Source of the DNA: Halobacteriales archaeon QS_8_69_73
Lineage (GTDB): Archaea > Halobacteriota > Halobacteria > Halobacteriales > Haloarculaceae
Direction: 5' to 3'
DNA: 64,000 nt
Assembly (NCBI GenBank): GCA_003022945.1
Contig: PXRZ01000014.1
Coordinates: forward strand, 1-64,000
The notes under the pieces were generated by a model. It saw only the letters and a list, made by a program, of their open reading frames with translations, was not told the origin of the DNA and did no database searches. The position numbers and the translations under genes are program-made. Positions 43,746-52,731 of this stretch are shown here, in pieces; position 1 is the stretch's first letter; each line of letters begins with the position of its first letter.

Positions 43746-44303
43746 AATGCTGTCGAGATCATCTGTTCTCGAACGCTCGATTTTGGTCACATCACATCTA
43801 AAAAGGTCGATTCGTCCGTCAGTTGAGCGAGCGCTTGCAGCGCTCATAATTCTCGATGGGTACAATCGCCCGACAGCGACGGGGTGAACCTCTGATCGAA
43901 CGCAGCGACGGAGCTTACCTCCGGTGGCTGGATGAGAGGCCGGACAGTAAGAAGTCATCTGCAATTAGATAATTCGAGAAGGAGAGAGTCACTTGCCGGT
44001 CAATGAGCCGACCACCGGCTTCGGGCCTGCGCGTCGATTTCCAGCGATCGGACGTGCGCTACGGCCCGGAAATCGAGCGACGCCAGAAGCGAGGGCGCCG
44101 CAGGCCCGGACCGATCGGCTCCGGGCGATACGGTGAGAGGGGACGCGACGAGCGGATCACCCGGGAGACGGCCGGCAACGTCGGTCTCGTCCGGAACGGG
44201 GAGGCCGTCGACCCGCCGGCCGACGACGGAACCGGCGGGTAGCGCGGACCGCCCCGGTGCGTCGGCCCGAACAGTGAAGAATCGCCGGCCCGGACGTGAA
44301 TTC
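43746..44303. other. Intergenic region between doc and phoD
   Basis: This is about 560 bp. The left half is lower in GC and the right half returns to core composition. A plus-strand frame (44003-44242) is basic and Arg-rich with no family features. I see nothing I can assign. Confidence 0.3.
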
Positions 44304-45911
44304 ATGTCGGATGGCGGGCTGGACGGACGCGACGAGCCGGCGCGCGGACGGGACGACCACGCCGAACTGCTCTCGGAGCTCGACTCCCACGACCTCGCGG
44401 TCGCCGTCGACCCGGAAACGCCGAGCCGGGAGGTGGCCTTCGAGTTCGACCCGGACGCCGACCCCGACGGGACGTTCCCGCAGTCGGTCGCCAGCGGCGG
44501 CCCGACGCCGGAGGGGGTGATCCTCTGGACGCGGATCGCCCCAGAGCGGTTCGAGCCCGGAGCGTCGGTCGCCGTCCGGGTCGCGACGGACCCGGCGTTC
44601 GAGGACGTCGTCTACGAAGGCGTCGTGACCGACGACGAGGGCATCCGGGCCCACGACCACACTGTGAAGGTCGACCTCGACGGCCACCTCGAGCCCGGCA
44701 GCGACTACCACTACCGGTTCGTCTACCGCGGCACCGCCTCGCGGGTCGGCCGCTGCCGGACGCTGCCAGCGCCGAACGCGGACCCCGATTCGGTCAGCTT
44801 CGCGGTGCTGGCCTGTCAGAACTACCTCAACGGCTACTACCCGGCGCTGCACCACGTCGCCGAGGAGGATGTCGACTTCCTGATCCACGTCCGGTTCATG
44901 CAGGAGGCGCTGGAGGCCCACACCCTCGTCGTCGGCTGGGACGACCACGAGATGGTCAACGACGTTTACTGGGACGACGAGACCGACGCCCCGGCCGGCG
45001 ACCACCCGCGCGGCGACGACCCGGCATTCATGACGGAGCTCGTCGCCGATGCGATGCACGCTTGGTGGGAGTATTTGCCAGCCCGCGTGGAGTACGACCC
45101 GGCCGGCGACGTCCTACAGGAGCGGTTCCGGCTCTGGCGGTCGCTGGAGTTCGGCGATCTCGTCACGCTCGCGATCACCGACGAGCGGCTGTTTCGCGAC
45201 CCGCCGCGGGAGGTCATCCCGACGGTCGACGAGGTCGGCCCCCACCGGGAGCCGCCCGGCCGCGCGATGCTCGGCGACGACCAGCGGGAGTGGCTCGTCG
45301 AGACCATCACCGGTTCGGAGACGGTGTGGTCGGTGTGGGCCGACGAGGTGCTGACGGTTCCGTTCCGACTCGGCTCCGGGCCGCTGTCGCTGTACCCCGT
45401 CCAGGGCGGCTGGGACGGCTACACCCGCGAGCGGATGCGGATAACCGAGGCCGTCGACGCCGCCGACGTCGACAACTACGTCACCCTGACCGGCGACATG
45501 CACTGCTACGTCGCGGCGTACAAGCGGTCGGCGTACCCGGGGCGGATCGGCGGCGGCGAGGGCGTCGCCCAGGGCGAGCGCATCGGCGTGGAATTCATGA
45601 CACCGGCGGTGACGTCGCTGAACATCGCCGAGGCGCTCGGCCTCACCCGCGGGTGGCGCGGCCGGCTCACCGAGCCGGTCCTCTCGCGGCTCGTCACCGC
45701 GATGAACCCCCACATCGAGTTCTTCAACAGCCACCACTGGGGCTATTCCGTCGTCGAGTTCACCCGCGAGGACTGCACGTACGTCGGCTACGCGGTGGAC
45801 AAGACCGACGACAGCCCCGACGCCGACCGGTCGGTGCTGACCGCCCACCGGGTCCCCCGCGGCGAGGTCACCCTGCAGGACGTCACCGACGAAGTGCGGC
45901 GGGAGGAGTAG
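44304..45911 (+). CDS. PhoD-type alkaline phosphatase/phosphodiesterase with missing core segment (535 aa)
   Basis: The N-terminal PhoD beta domain (FPQSVASGGPTPEGVILWTR) and the metallophosphatase domain are clear: VSFAVLACQNYLNGYYPALH, VVGWDDHEMVND, WSVWADEVLT and TLTGDMHCYVAAYKRS. Between DVDFLIHV and RFMQEALEAH, however, the segment that in relatives carries GDYIYE (metal-ligand Asp and Tyr) and about 45-50 further residues is absent in frame. No signal peptide is seen. The reading frame stays open, so a protein could be made, but loss of metal ligands should inactivate it. Confidence 0.8.
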   Translation: MSDGGLDGRDEPARGRDDHAELLSELDSHDLAVAVDPETPSREVAFEFDPDADPDGTFPQSVASGGPTPEGVILWTRIAPERFEPGASVAVRVATDPAFEDVVYEGVVTDDEGIRAHDHTVKVDLDGHLEPGSDYHYRFVYRGTASRVGRCRTLPAPNADPDSVSFAVLACQNYLNGYYPALHHVAEEDVDFLIHVRFMQEALEAHTLVVGWDDHEMVNDVYWDDETDAPAGDHPRGDDPAFMTELVADAMHAWWEYLPARVEYDPAGDVLQERFRLWRSLEFGDLVTLAITDERLFRDPPREVIPTVDEVGPHREPPGRAMLGDDQREWLVETITGSETVWSVWADEVLTVPFRLGSGPLSLYPVQGGWDGYTRERMRITEAVDAADVDNYVTLTGDMHCYVAAYKRSAYPGRIGGGEGVAQGERIGVEFMTPAVTSLNIAEALGLTRGWRGRLTEPVLSRLVTAMNPHIEFFNSHHWGYSVVEFTREDCTYVGYAVDKTDDSPDADRSVLTAHRVPRGEVTLQDVTDEVRREE

Positions 45912-45929
45912 GCGTCGACCTCGGTGACG

Positions 45930-46289
45930 TCAGTGAAAGCCGATGTTCGCCGGGTCGGTGTCGCGGTCGAACGTGACCTCGAGAACGCCGTTGTTGAACT
46001 GCAGTTCCCCGGAGCCGTCGTCGACGTACGCCGGCAGGTCGACCCGGGCGACGAACGGCGGGCCGTCCCGGTCGGCACGGATCGCCACGGCCCGCCCGTC
46101 GCACCGCACGTCGATCCGGTCGCGGCTCGTGCCCGGCACGTCGGCGACGACGCGGATCTCGTCGTCGTACTCGTGGACGTCGACGGCCTCGGCCCCGCCG
46201 TCGGTCATTCCGGCCAGTAGCTCCTCGATCCCGCCGAACCGCCCGCCGAACGGGCCACTTTCGTCGTCGTCACCCGGGTTCCGTCTCAT
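45930..46289 (-). CDS. Hsp20/alpha-crystallin family small chaperone (119 aa)
   Basis: The alpha-crystallin core is recognised by VDVHEYDDEIRVVADVPG, RIDVRCDGRAVAIRAD and the strand RVDLPAYVD. The final GVLEVTFDRD corresponds to the conserved A/G-x-L block. It has a Gly-rich, acidic N-terminus (GPFGGRFGGIEELL). The protein is short, as in haloarchaeal Hsp20 and GvpH-like proteins, and is convergent with phoD. Confidence 0.8.
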   Translation of the reverse strand: MRRNPGDDDESGPFGGRFGGIEELLAGMTDGGAEAVDVHEYDDEIRVVADVPGTSRDRIDVRCDGRAVAIRADRDGPPFVARVDLPAYVDDGSGELQFNNGVLEVTFDRDTDPANIGFH

Positions 46290-46482
46290 CACCCCGGTTA
46301 CCTTCGCCGTGCCGATAAGGCTTCGCCGCGGCCCGCCGTCTGGCGGGCGGCAGACGGCCGACCCGGCCGCCCCGTCGGAGCCGCCCGGCTCGAGGCCGAC
46401 TTCCGTACGTCGGCTCGGGGCCGCCTTCCCTTCCCGGTGCGACACCGGAGTCGACAAGATGCTCGGTCGCATGCATCCGAAC

Positions 46483-47595
46483 ATGAGTCGCCCGGCCGTG
46501 ATAGTGAGCCAGTCCGGCGCGGTCACGCCGGGACTCCGAGCCGTCGTCTCGGCGTCCGGGGACGACGTCGTCGAGACCGTGACCGTCGACCGCCGGGAAG
46601 ACAACCGGTACTACCTCTCGCCGCCGACGCTCGACCGCGTCGAGACGCTGTGCGACGGCCTCGAGGCGACGGAGCCACGCGTCGTCGTCGACGGGACCGT
46701 CCACCCGGGCCAGATGGTCGACCTCGGGGAGCGGCTGCCGTCGGCCGCCCTCCAGGACCGCCGCGGCGCCATTTTAAAGCGACTCGGCGAGACGAACCCG
46801 GCCGCGGCGACGCGGTTCGAGCTCCGGCGGACCCGTATCGCCCGCCGTGCGGCGGCCCGCGACCAGCGCGACGGCGCGGCCGACACCCCGAGCGGCGAGA
46901 GCGGCCGGCTCGCCGAACACGACGAGCGCCGAGGGCGGCTCCGCGAGCGGCTCGACGACCGCCAGCGAGAGGCCCGCCGACGCGTCGACGACGCCTACAC
47001 CGACGTCGACGGCCACGTCGTCCTGCTGGCCCGCGGCGACGGGACCGCAGCGACGGAGGCCTGGACGGCGCTGACCGGCGACGACGCGGACGCGGAGCCG
47101 GCCGCCGGTCGTCCCGCGGGGGCGACAATGGCGACGGCGGCCGTCGGCCCGCACACGGTCGCGGTGACGGACGCCCCCGGCGTGGTCGCGGCCGATGGAT
47201 TTCCGGCGTGGTTCGCCGACGCCGTTCCGGGGGTGGTGGCGGCGCTGGAGCAGGCCGACCTCGTCCTGTGCTCCGGCGTCGACCCCGACGGACTGGTCGC
47301 CACCCTCGCCGAGCGGTTCGACGGCACCCACGAGGCCGTCGCGGCGACCCCTGAAGCGGTGCGTGCCCGCGTGACCGACACGTTCGGCGCCGCCGACTAC
47401 GTCGTCCGGCTGCCATACGGTGACGACGCGCAGGCGCTGCTCTCGGAGCTCCACGAGTCGGCGGCCGTCGCGGACGTGGCCTACGGCGACGAGGTGACCG
47501 TCCGATTGACGGTCTCGCGGTCGGCCGCCGAGTCGCTCGTCCGACGGATCGAGGCCGTCGGCGGGACGGCGCGACCGGCCAACGGAACCGACTGA
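46483..47595 (+). CDS. HflX-like protein with degenerate GTPase domain (370 aa)
   Basis: The N-terminal domain follows the HflX pattern: EDNRYYLSPPTLDRVETL, then RVVVDGTVHPGQMVDLGERL. A helical Arg-rich coiled linker (ERRGRLRERLDDRQREARRR) follows, where HflX has its coiled coil. The expected G1 loop (GYTNAGKST in relatives) is replaced by LLARGDGTAATEAW, so GTP binding is doubtful. The remainder (VTDAPGVVAADGFPAWFADA, LEQADLVLCSGVD) keeps the rough shape of G3 and beyond. It is probably a ribosome-associated pseudo-GTPase paralogue. Start choice among three nearby ATGs is uncertain. Confidence 0.65.
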   Translation: MSRPAVIVSQSGAVTPGLRAVVSASGDDVVETVTVDRREDNRYYLSPPTLDRVETLCDGLEATEPRVVVDGTVHPGQMVDLGERLPSAALQDRRGAILKRLGETNPAAATRFELRRTRIARRAAARDQRDGAADTPSGESGRLAEHDERRGRLRERLDDRQREARRRVDDAYTDVDGHVVLLARGDGTAATEAWTALTGDDADAEPAAGRPAGATMATAAVGPHTVAVTDAPGVVAADGFPAWFADAVPGVVAALEQADLVLCSGVDPDGLVATLAERFDGTHEAVAATPEAVRARVTDTFGAADYVVRLPYGDDAQALLSELHESAAVADVAYGDEVTVRLTVSRSAAESLVRRIEAVGGTARPANGTD

Positions 47596-47695
47596 GACCC
47601 TCGGTCGGACGTTTAGGTCGCGCCTGGGCGAGGACGCCCCAAGTGCCGGTGCGAAATTTTATGTAGCGGAGCGGCATCAATCCGTCCCGATTCGA

Positions 47696-48662
47696 ATGAA
47701 ACGATACGTATCCGTCGCCGTCGTGGCGTTTCTCGCCGCCGCGGCCGTCATCGGCGTCGCCGCGGCCGACGCGGGGCCGCTGGCCGATGCCGGTCTCGAC
47801 CAGGAGGTCGGGGCCAACACGACGGTCCAACTCGACGGCACCGGCTCTTCCGGCGTGTGCCGACTGCGGTCGGACCAGCTTCAGGCCGACGGAGCCTGGC
47901 CGCCACAACGTGACTGTCGTCGTTACCGACTCGGAGGGACGGTCCAGCACCGACACGCTCTACGTCTATGTCAAGGATTTCGGGCCGACCGTGCGGCTGG
48001 ACGGCGACACCGACCCTCAGACGGGTGAACGGGCGCCGTACGAGACCACCGTCGAGGCCAACGGTTCCGAGTTGGAGGAGCTGACCTGGCGGGTCGACGG
48101 ACGGACCGTCGACCGCGAGACGATATCCGGGCGGTCGAGCGCAACCGAACGCAGGTTCCGGTTCTCTGGGTCGAGGTCGTACCGCCTCGCGGTCGTCGCG
48201 GAGGACACCACAGGTCGGTCCGACCGCGACACGCTCATCATCAAGCCACGGGTGGACCGGGAGCCGCGACCGAGTAGCGGCGAAGTAAACGAAGTTGTTG
48301 AACCCGTTGGAACCACCGCAACTGGCGACATCGACTGCAGCTGGTCATCTTATATCGCTCAAAGTGGGCACGCCTGCGTCGGCGACCAGACAGCACAGAA
48401 CGATGAGACGGTCATTGGTGGATACTCGCATGCCTGCAGGAAGGTCGAGTGTGCGAAAAGTTCTACCGTCGAAACAGAGTCCGAAGTTGATCTCGATACC
48501 ACTAAACGCTTCGCGGAAAATCGCGTCGATGAGGCTGAAGACAATGATGAAAGCGATGACGATGAATACAAGCTGAGAGACTCCGATAATTCGGACTCCA
48601 GCAGCGGAAGCAATCACATAGATATGAGCGGTAATGGGAATGCCGGGTACATCGCGCCCTGA
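47696..48662 (+). pseudogene. Secreted PKD-domain protein, frame broken by an internal loss
   Basis: ATG 47696 begins a signal peptide (SVAVVAFLAAAAVIGVAAAD) and the start of a PKD domain (ADAGLDQEVGANTTVQLDGT). At about 47855 the frame shifts. CADCGRTSFRPTEPGRHNV and VVVTDSEGRSSTDTLYVYV continue the same PKD domain, but some 25-30 residues of its middle are missing. A second immunoglobulin-like region and an acidic, Ser/Asn/Asp-rich tail ending GNAGYIAP follow. The gene lies in a block inserted after the HflX-like gene. Confidence 0.65.
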
Positions 48663-48742
48663 TTGAGACAATCCGGCCGGGTCAGTTCTGATTTTATACT
48701 GTCCGTCCAATGTTTATTACAGATGCACTTTTTTATTAGAAT

Positions 48743-49903
48743 ATGAATCGACGACGTGCTCTTCAGACGGCGGCGCTGGCATTTGCCGGGGGTATTGCTG
48801 GCTGTGACACCACCGGTGGCTCGTCCGACGACGACCCGACCAAGACTCCAGAGCTGACGGCGACCGAGACGCCGACAGAGACACAGACTCCGACGCCACG
48901 TGAGGAACCCCGTGGCACTGGCCCGCCGGTTTACCTGCAACTTTTCCCCCGCAGCTTTTTTAAGGGCACGGAGGGAGACGGAGAATATGAGTCTGACAAT
49001 GCGGTCTTCACCAAGGTCGACTGGGAGTGGCATCTGAAGAATCGAGAGACCGTGCCGAAGTTCGACGCAGTATCGTCCGAAAACTGGTCGTTCCGGCCAT
49101 TCAAAGGGAATTTCGATCGGGCGCCGAGTGCCGACGTGCTGAAAACACCCGTCTACGGCGCGCTCAATACTGCATTCAAAGCAGAAGAGGAACTGAGTAT
49201 AAATTTCCCGGACATCAGTCCAATCATGCGGGAACAGCTCGGGCTGGAGGCTAATGACGAGTATCGAGAGGCAGCCCGAGAAATCGATGAGGTGGTCTAC
49301 TCCTATAGTCCCGAGGTGCTCTATTATATCGGTGTCAATACTGATCCAATTCGCGACCTACTCGAAGACGGCCCAAATATGGCCCTGAGAGAGTGGTCCA
49401 ACGGTGGCAGCACCAAAGTCTATACAGATGTCCTCAGTGAAAATCCCAAGGATATCTCTGACCGGCTCATAATAGTCACCGATTATTACGATAAGGGGGT
49501 TGTAGCTCTCAAAGCAGAGAATGGCCCACTGACGCCGTATACTGCTGTTGGCAATCGGTGTGCTGGTGGCGGCGCGAGACCGGCATCCAGGCTTGAGTCG
49601 GTGCAGTGGTGTCTCGACGAGCTGGTTGATGCGCCCGTGGTCGCGGGTGAGGTCAGCGGTGGTCGGCGCGAATTTGACGATGCTCCTCACGGCGACCGCG
49701 ATATCGGGGCAATCAACCCATTCGAGACGATGTTCGTCGGGATGAATATTAGTGAGTTCTCGGCGGTCGTCCAAACTATCGTTTCCGATACCGAACGGCC
49801 AGCCCCGTCGGAAACAGAACTCGAAGAGGCGTTCGCCGAGAATACCGGTGAGTACAGCCCCACATACCACCCGAACGTTTCGAGTATCACCGCCACGTGG
49901 TGA
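48743..49903 (+). CDS. Haloarchaeal lipoprotein of unknown function (386 aa)
   Basis: A twin-arginine N-terminus (MNRRRALQTAALAF) with lipobox IAGC (Cys21) and a Thr/Pro-rich linker mark it as a surface lipoprotein. The body (YLQLFPRSFFKGTEGDGEYE onward) has no family I recognise. Two adjacent regions (RLIIVTDYYDKGVVALKAEN and NPFETMFVGMNISEFSAV) look folded. It has lower GC than its neighbours and, with the preceding PKD gene, lies between the HflX-like gene and a duplicate of that gene's 3' end. Confidence 0.65.
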   Translation: MNRRRALQTAALAFAGGIAGCDTTGGSSDDDPTKTPELTATETPTETQTPTPREEPRGTGPPVYLQLFPRSFFKGTEGDGEYESDNAVFTKVDWEWHLKNRETVPKFDAVSSENWSFRPFKGNFDRAPSADVLKTPVYGALNTAFKAEEELSINFPDISPIMREQLGLEANDEYREAAREIDEVVYSYSPEVLYYIGVNTDPIRDLLEDGPNMALREWSNGGSTKVYTDVLSENPKDISDRLIIVTDYYDKGVVALKAENGPLTPYTAVGNRCAGGGARPASRLESVQWCLDELVDAPVVAGEVSGGRREFDDAPHGDRDIGAINPFETMFVGMNISEFSAVVQTIVSDTERPAPSETELEEAFAENTGEYSPTYHPNVSSITATW

Positions 49904-50053
49904 CCGACGGCGAGACGACACTGGTGGCAACTTTGTTTCGTAGGAGCCCTTCTGGCGGGTGACCCGGCGATAGTCGGTCGCCGTCGCGAGCCGCATCGGC
50001 GGCCCGGCCGGCCTGAACGGTGGCCTAACCCGAACCGGACCGCCACAGTGTCG

Positions 50054-50200
50054 CTACACCTCGATGTACTCCTCGTTGAACGTCCACTCGCTGTTGTTGT
50101 CGCGGGTCATGTATTCGCCGTAGTACGGCACACGGTTGCAGTTGGCGCAGGAGGAGAGAGGGCTCAATGTGGTCGAGCCCTCGGGGGCGCAGTCGGTAGT
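50054..50200 (-). pseudogene. C-terminal gene remnant with CxxC motif
   Basis: Between a TAA at 50201 and a stop at 50054 the minus strand reads DCAPEGSTTLSPLSSCANCN, then RVPYYGEYMTRDNN and SEWTFNEEYIEV. It has no start codon, so it looks like the tail of a deleted gene. The 49904-50521 gap holds this and the HflX-tail duplicate only. Confidence 0.4.
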
Positions 50201-50224
50201 TTACTCAGGGAGGACCGCATTGAA

Positions 50225-50290
50225 ACTCACCGGACCGAGGCCGTCGGCGAAACGGCGCGACCGGCCGACGGGACCGACTGAACCCCTCTG
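50225..50290 (+). repeat. Duplicate of the HflX-like gene 3' end
   Basis: This stretch encodes RTEAVGETARPADGTD followed by TGA. It matches the last 16 codons (RIEAVGGTARPANGTD) and about 18 bp downstream of the gene ending at 47595. The match begins abruptly at about 50225 with no coding sequence before it. It marks the far border of a roughly 2.65-kb block containing two secreted-protein genes. Confidence 0.65.
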
Positions 50291-50521
50291 TCGGCTCCTC
50301 ATCGCTGCCGCGATGCACCCCGCACCCACACCTGCATCCGCACTGGCCGCCGGACGACGGGCCCGCGGGGAACTACTTATGATGGTCGCCGCCGGACCCT
50401 CGGCCGAGTTCATGATATCGACGACGGACGACAGCGCACGGAGCGTCGGGACCGTCCTGTGGCGTCCCGGCGAGTCGACCGCTCCGGGAGGGTTGACCCG
50501 CGACGCCGGGGTCCGACGGCC

Positions 50522-51934
50522 GTGACGGCGACGGCAGGAACGGACGGGGACGGCGAGGACGACGCGGCTGACGTCGCCGACGTCGAGTACGGGATGGACG
50601 ACGTCCCGCCGGCCGGTCGGTCGGTGCTGCTCGGCCTCCAGCACTACCTGACGATGATCGGGTCGACCATCGCCGTGCCGCTGGTCCTGGCGACCGCCAT
50701 GGGGATGCCGGAGGCGGCGACGGCCCGTCTCGTGGGAACCTTCTTCGTCGTCTCCGGTGTCGCGACGCTCGCACAGACGACGGTCGGCAACCGGTATCCG
50801 CTCGTCCAGGGCGCCAGCTTCGCCATCCTCGCGCCGGCGCTGGCCATCGTCGGCGTCGTCGGCTCGAACGGCGGCGACTGGGAGGTGATGATCGTCGAAC
50901 TCCAGGGGGCGATGATCGTCGCGGGGCTCTTCCAGGTCGCCGTCGGCTACCTGGGGCTGTTCGGCCGGGTGAAGCGGCTGCTGAGCCCGGTCGTGCTCGC
51001 CCCGGTGATCGCGCTCATCGGCCTCTCGCTGTTCGACGCTCCGCAGATAACGAACCCGGAGACGCAGTCGGTCTGGCTCCTCCTCCTGACCGTCGGCTCC
51101 GTCGTCGCGTTCTCCCAGTACCTCGGCGGCCGACACCCGGTGTTCAAGCTGTATCCGGTTCTGCTGGGACTCGCCATCGCGTGGGCCGTCGCCGCCGTGC
51201 TGTCGGTCGCCGGCGTCGTCCCGGCCTCGTCGCCAGCGTTCGTCGATCTCGGGAGCGTCCCGGAGGCGCCGGCGGTCCAGCCGATCCGGCCCCTCCAGTG
51301 GGGGTTACCGCGGTTCACGCCCGCCTTCATCATCGGGATGACCGCCGGCGTGATCACCTCGATGCTCGAGAGCTTCGGCGACTACTACGCCGTGGCCCGC
51401 ATCGCCGGCGAGGACGCCCCCAGCGCCGGCCGCATCAACGAGGGCCTCGGCATGGAGGGCGTCGGTAACGTCTTCGCCGGAATCATGGGCACCGGCAACG
51501 GTTCGACGTCGTACTCGGAGAACATCGGCGCCATCGGCATCACGAGCGTCGCCTCCCGGTACGTCGTCCAGATCGGTGCCGCCGCGATGATCGTCGCCGG
51601 GTTCGTCGGCTACGTCGGCCGGCTCGTCACGACCATCCCGGCTCCCATCGTCGGCGGGCTGTTCGTCGTCATGTTCGCCCAGATCATCGGCGTCGGGCTC
51701 TCGCAGCTGCAGTACGTCGACTTGACGGACAACCGGAACGTCTTCGTCGTCGGGACGACCGGCATCGCCGTCGGCGGCCTGGTCGGGTTCGTCCTCGACA
51801 CGACCATTCCCGGCGAACCGACGTCCCGCGGGCTGACGGCCTGGCGGGAGCGGACCGAGTCGCCCGACGACTTTGAGAGCTTCCGGGACCGGTATCTCCC
51901 GTCGGCGACCGACGGCGAGGTGAAAGGCGACTGA
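50522..51934 (+). CDS. NCS2-family nucleobase:cation symporter with internal loss (470 aa)
   Basis: This is a xanthine/uracil permease-type transporter. The first helices (GLQHYLTMIGSTIAVPLVLA), the block PLVQGASFAILAPALAIVG and the substrate motif VITSMLESFGDYYAVARIAG are typical of NCS2, as is GTGNGSTSYSENIGAIGITS. After YVDLTDNRNVFVVG the sequence continues TTGIAVGGLVGFVLDTTIPG. Relatives have about 50 more residues there, with a second FVxG before T-G-x-A-V-G-G, so a deletion between the two similar sites is likely. The frame is kept. GTG 50522 is the likely start. Confidence 0.82.
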   Translation: MTATAGTDGDGEDDAADVADVEYGMDDVPPAGRSVLLGLQHYLTMIGSTIAVPLVLATAMGMPEAATARLVGTFFVVSGVATLAQTTVGNRYPLVQGASFAILAPALAIVGVVGSNGGDWEVMIVELQGAMIVAGLFQVAVGYLGLFGRVKRLLSPVVLAPVIALIGLSLFDAPQITNPETQSVWLLLLTVGSVVAFSQYLGGRHPVFKLYPVLLGLAIAWAVAAVLSVAGVVPASSPAFVDLGSVPEAPAVQPIRPLQWGLPRFTPAFIIGMTAGVITSMLESFGDYYAVARIAGEDAPSAGRINEGLGMEGVGNVFAGIMGTGNGSTSYSENIGAIGITSVASRYVVQIGAAAMIVAGFVGYVGRLVTTIPAPIVGGLFVVMFAQIIGVGLSQLQYVDLTDNRNVFVVGTTGIAVGGLVGFVLDTTIPGEPTSRGLTAWRERTESPDDFESFRDRYLPSATDGEVKGD

Positions 51935-52037
51935 CGACGGCGGCTCGGCGGTGGCTCGACGACACCATCGCCGTCGAGACTGCCGCCAGACGCAGCCCTG
52001 ACTCGCCGCGCCGCGGCCGCGGCGCCGTCCGTCGGGG

Positions 52038-52439
52038 TCACTCGCGGTGGACGCTGTCGGTAAGCCAGCAGCCGTCCAGCGGGCCGCCGTCGGCCACCGA
52101 GAGCCCGAAGCGGTAGGTCGCGGTCTCGCCGTCCGGCCCGGTGATGGTGACGCGGCGCTCGGCGGTCGCGCCGTCCCGCTCGACGGGGCCGGCCGTCGCC
52201 TCGTCGTGGTCGACCATCGGCCCGTACCGCGGCCCCCTGACCATGCGGACGAACCGGTCGAACGGCCCCGTCGCGCGCCGATTGGCCGGCGACGCGAAGT
52301 TGTACGCCGTGCCGATGCCCGCGTTCTCGAAGGGGTCGTCGTTCGTCGCCAGCGCCTCGACCTGGACGTCGACGACGCGGCCGGGGCCGTACGACGGCTC
52401 CGGCGTGAGCAACCCCTCGATCGGGTAGTCGTCGGTCAC
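52038..52439 (-). CDS. DUF4864-type protein (133 aa)
   Basis: From GTG 52439 the protein reads RVVDVQVEALATNDDPFENA, GIGTAYNFASPANRRATGPF and DRFVRMVRGPRYGPMVDHDE, ending LDGCWLTDSVHRE. The order 'Q-x-E-A-L ... F-x-F-A-S-P-x-N ... P-x-Y-x-P-M' fits DUF4864, a cystatin/NTF2-like small domain. The longer upstream frame consists of repeat copy B. A TATA-like AATACTAT sits about 47-54 bp upstream, at the edge of that repeat. Confidence 0.72.
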   Translation of the reverse strand: MTDDYPIEGLLTPEPSYGPGRVVDVQVEALATNDDPFENAGIGTAYNFASPANRRATGPFDRFVRMVRGPRYGPMVDHDEATAGPVERDGATAERRVTITGPDGETATYRFGLSVADGGPLDGCWLTDSVHRE

Positions 52440-52490
52440 GGTCGCCCTCCGTGGCCCAGCGGTATCAACCGTCGGGTCGCCGCGATAGTA

Positions 52491-52676
52491 TTTCGTGAGG
52501 AGGGAGTAGTACACGTCAGCGGTGATGATGGCGTGTCCGAACGCCCCCTCCCGCTCGCGGGCTGCGCCTCGCTGCGCGCGGCCGGCGGCCGTGCTTGCGT
52601 CGGCTCGCGCCGCGAGCGATCGGCCCCGTTCGAGGTCCCGCCCGACATCGGCTGAACGGTCGGCCATAGCGTAACA
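52491..52676 (-). repeat. GC-rich dispersed repeat, copy B
   Basis: This is a short copy (about 186 bp) of the repeat at 24196 and 56326. It shares GCGGTGATGATGGCGTGTCC, GAACGCCCCCTCCCGCTCGC and CGATCGGCCCCGTTCGAGGT. Its conserved end lies 52 bp before the DUF4864 start, in the same relative orientation as the other copies to their genes. Confidence 0.65.
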
Positions 52677-52731
52677 ACGTGGCCGTCGCCGCGGCCCGAA
52701 CGGATGTCCGTCTCCGGCCTCAAGATAGGGT

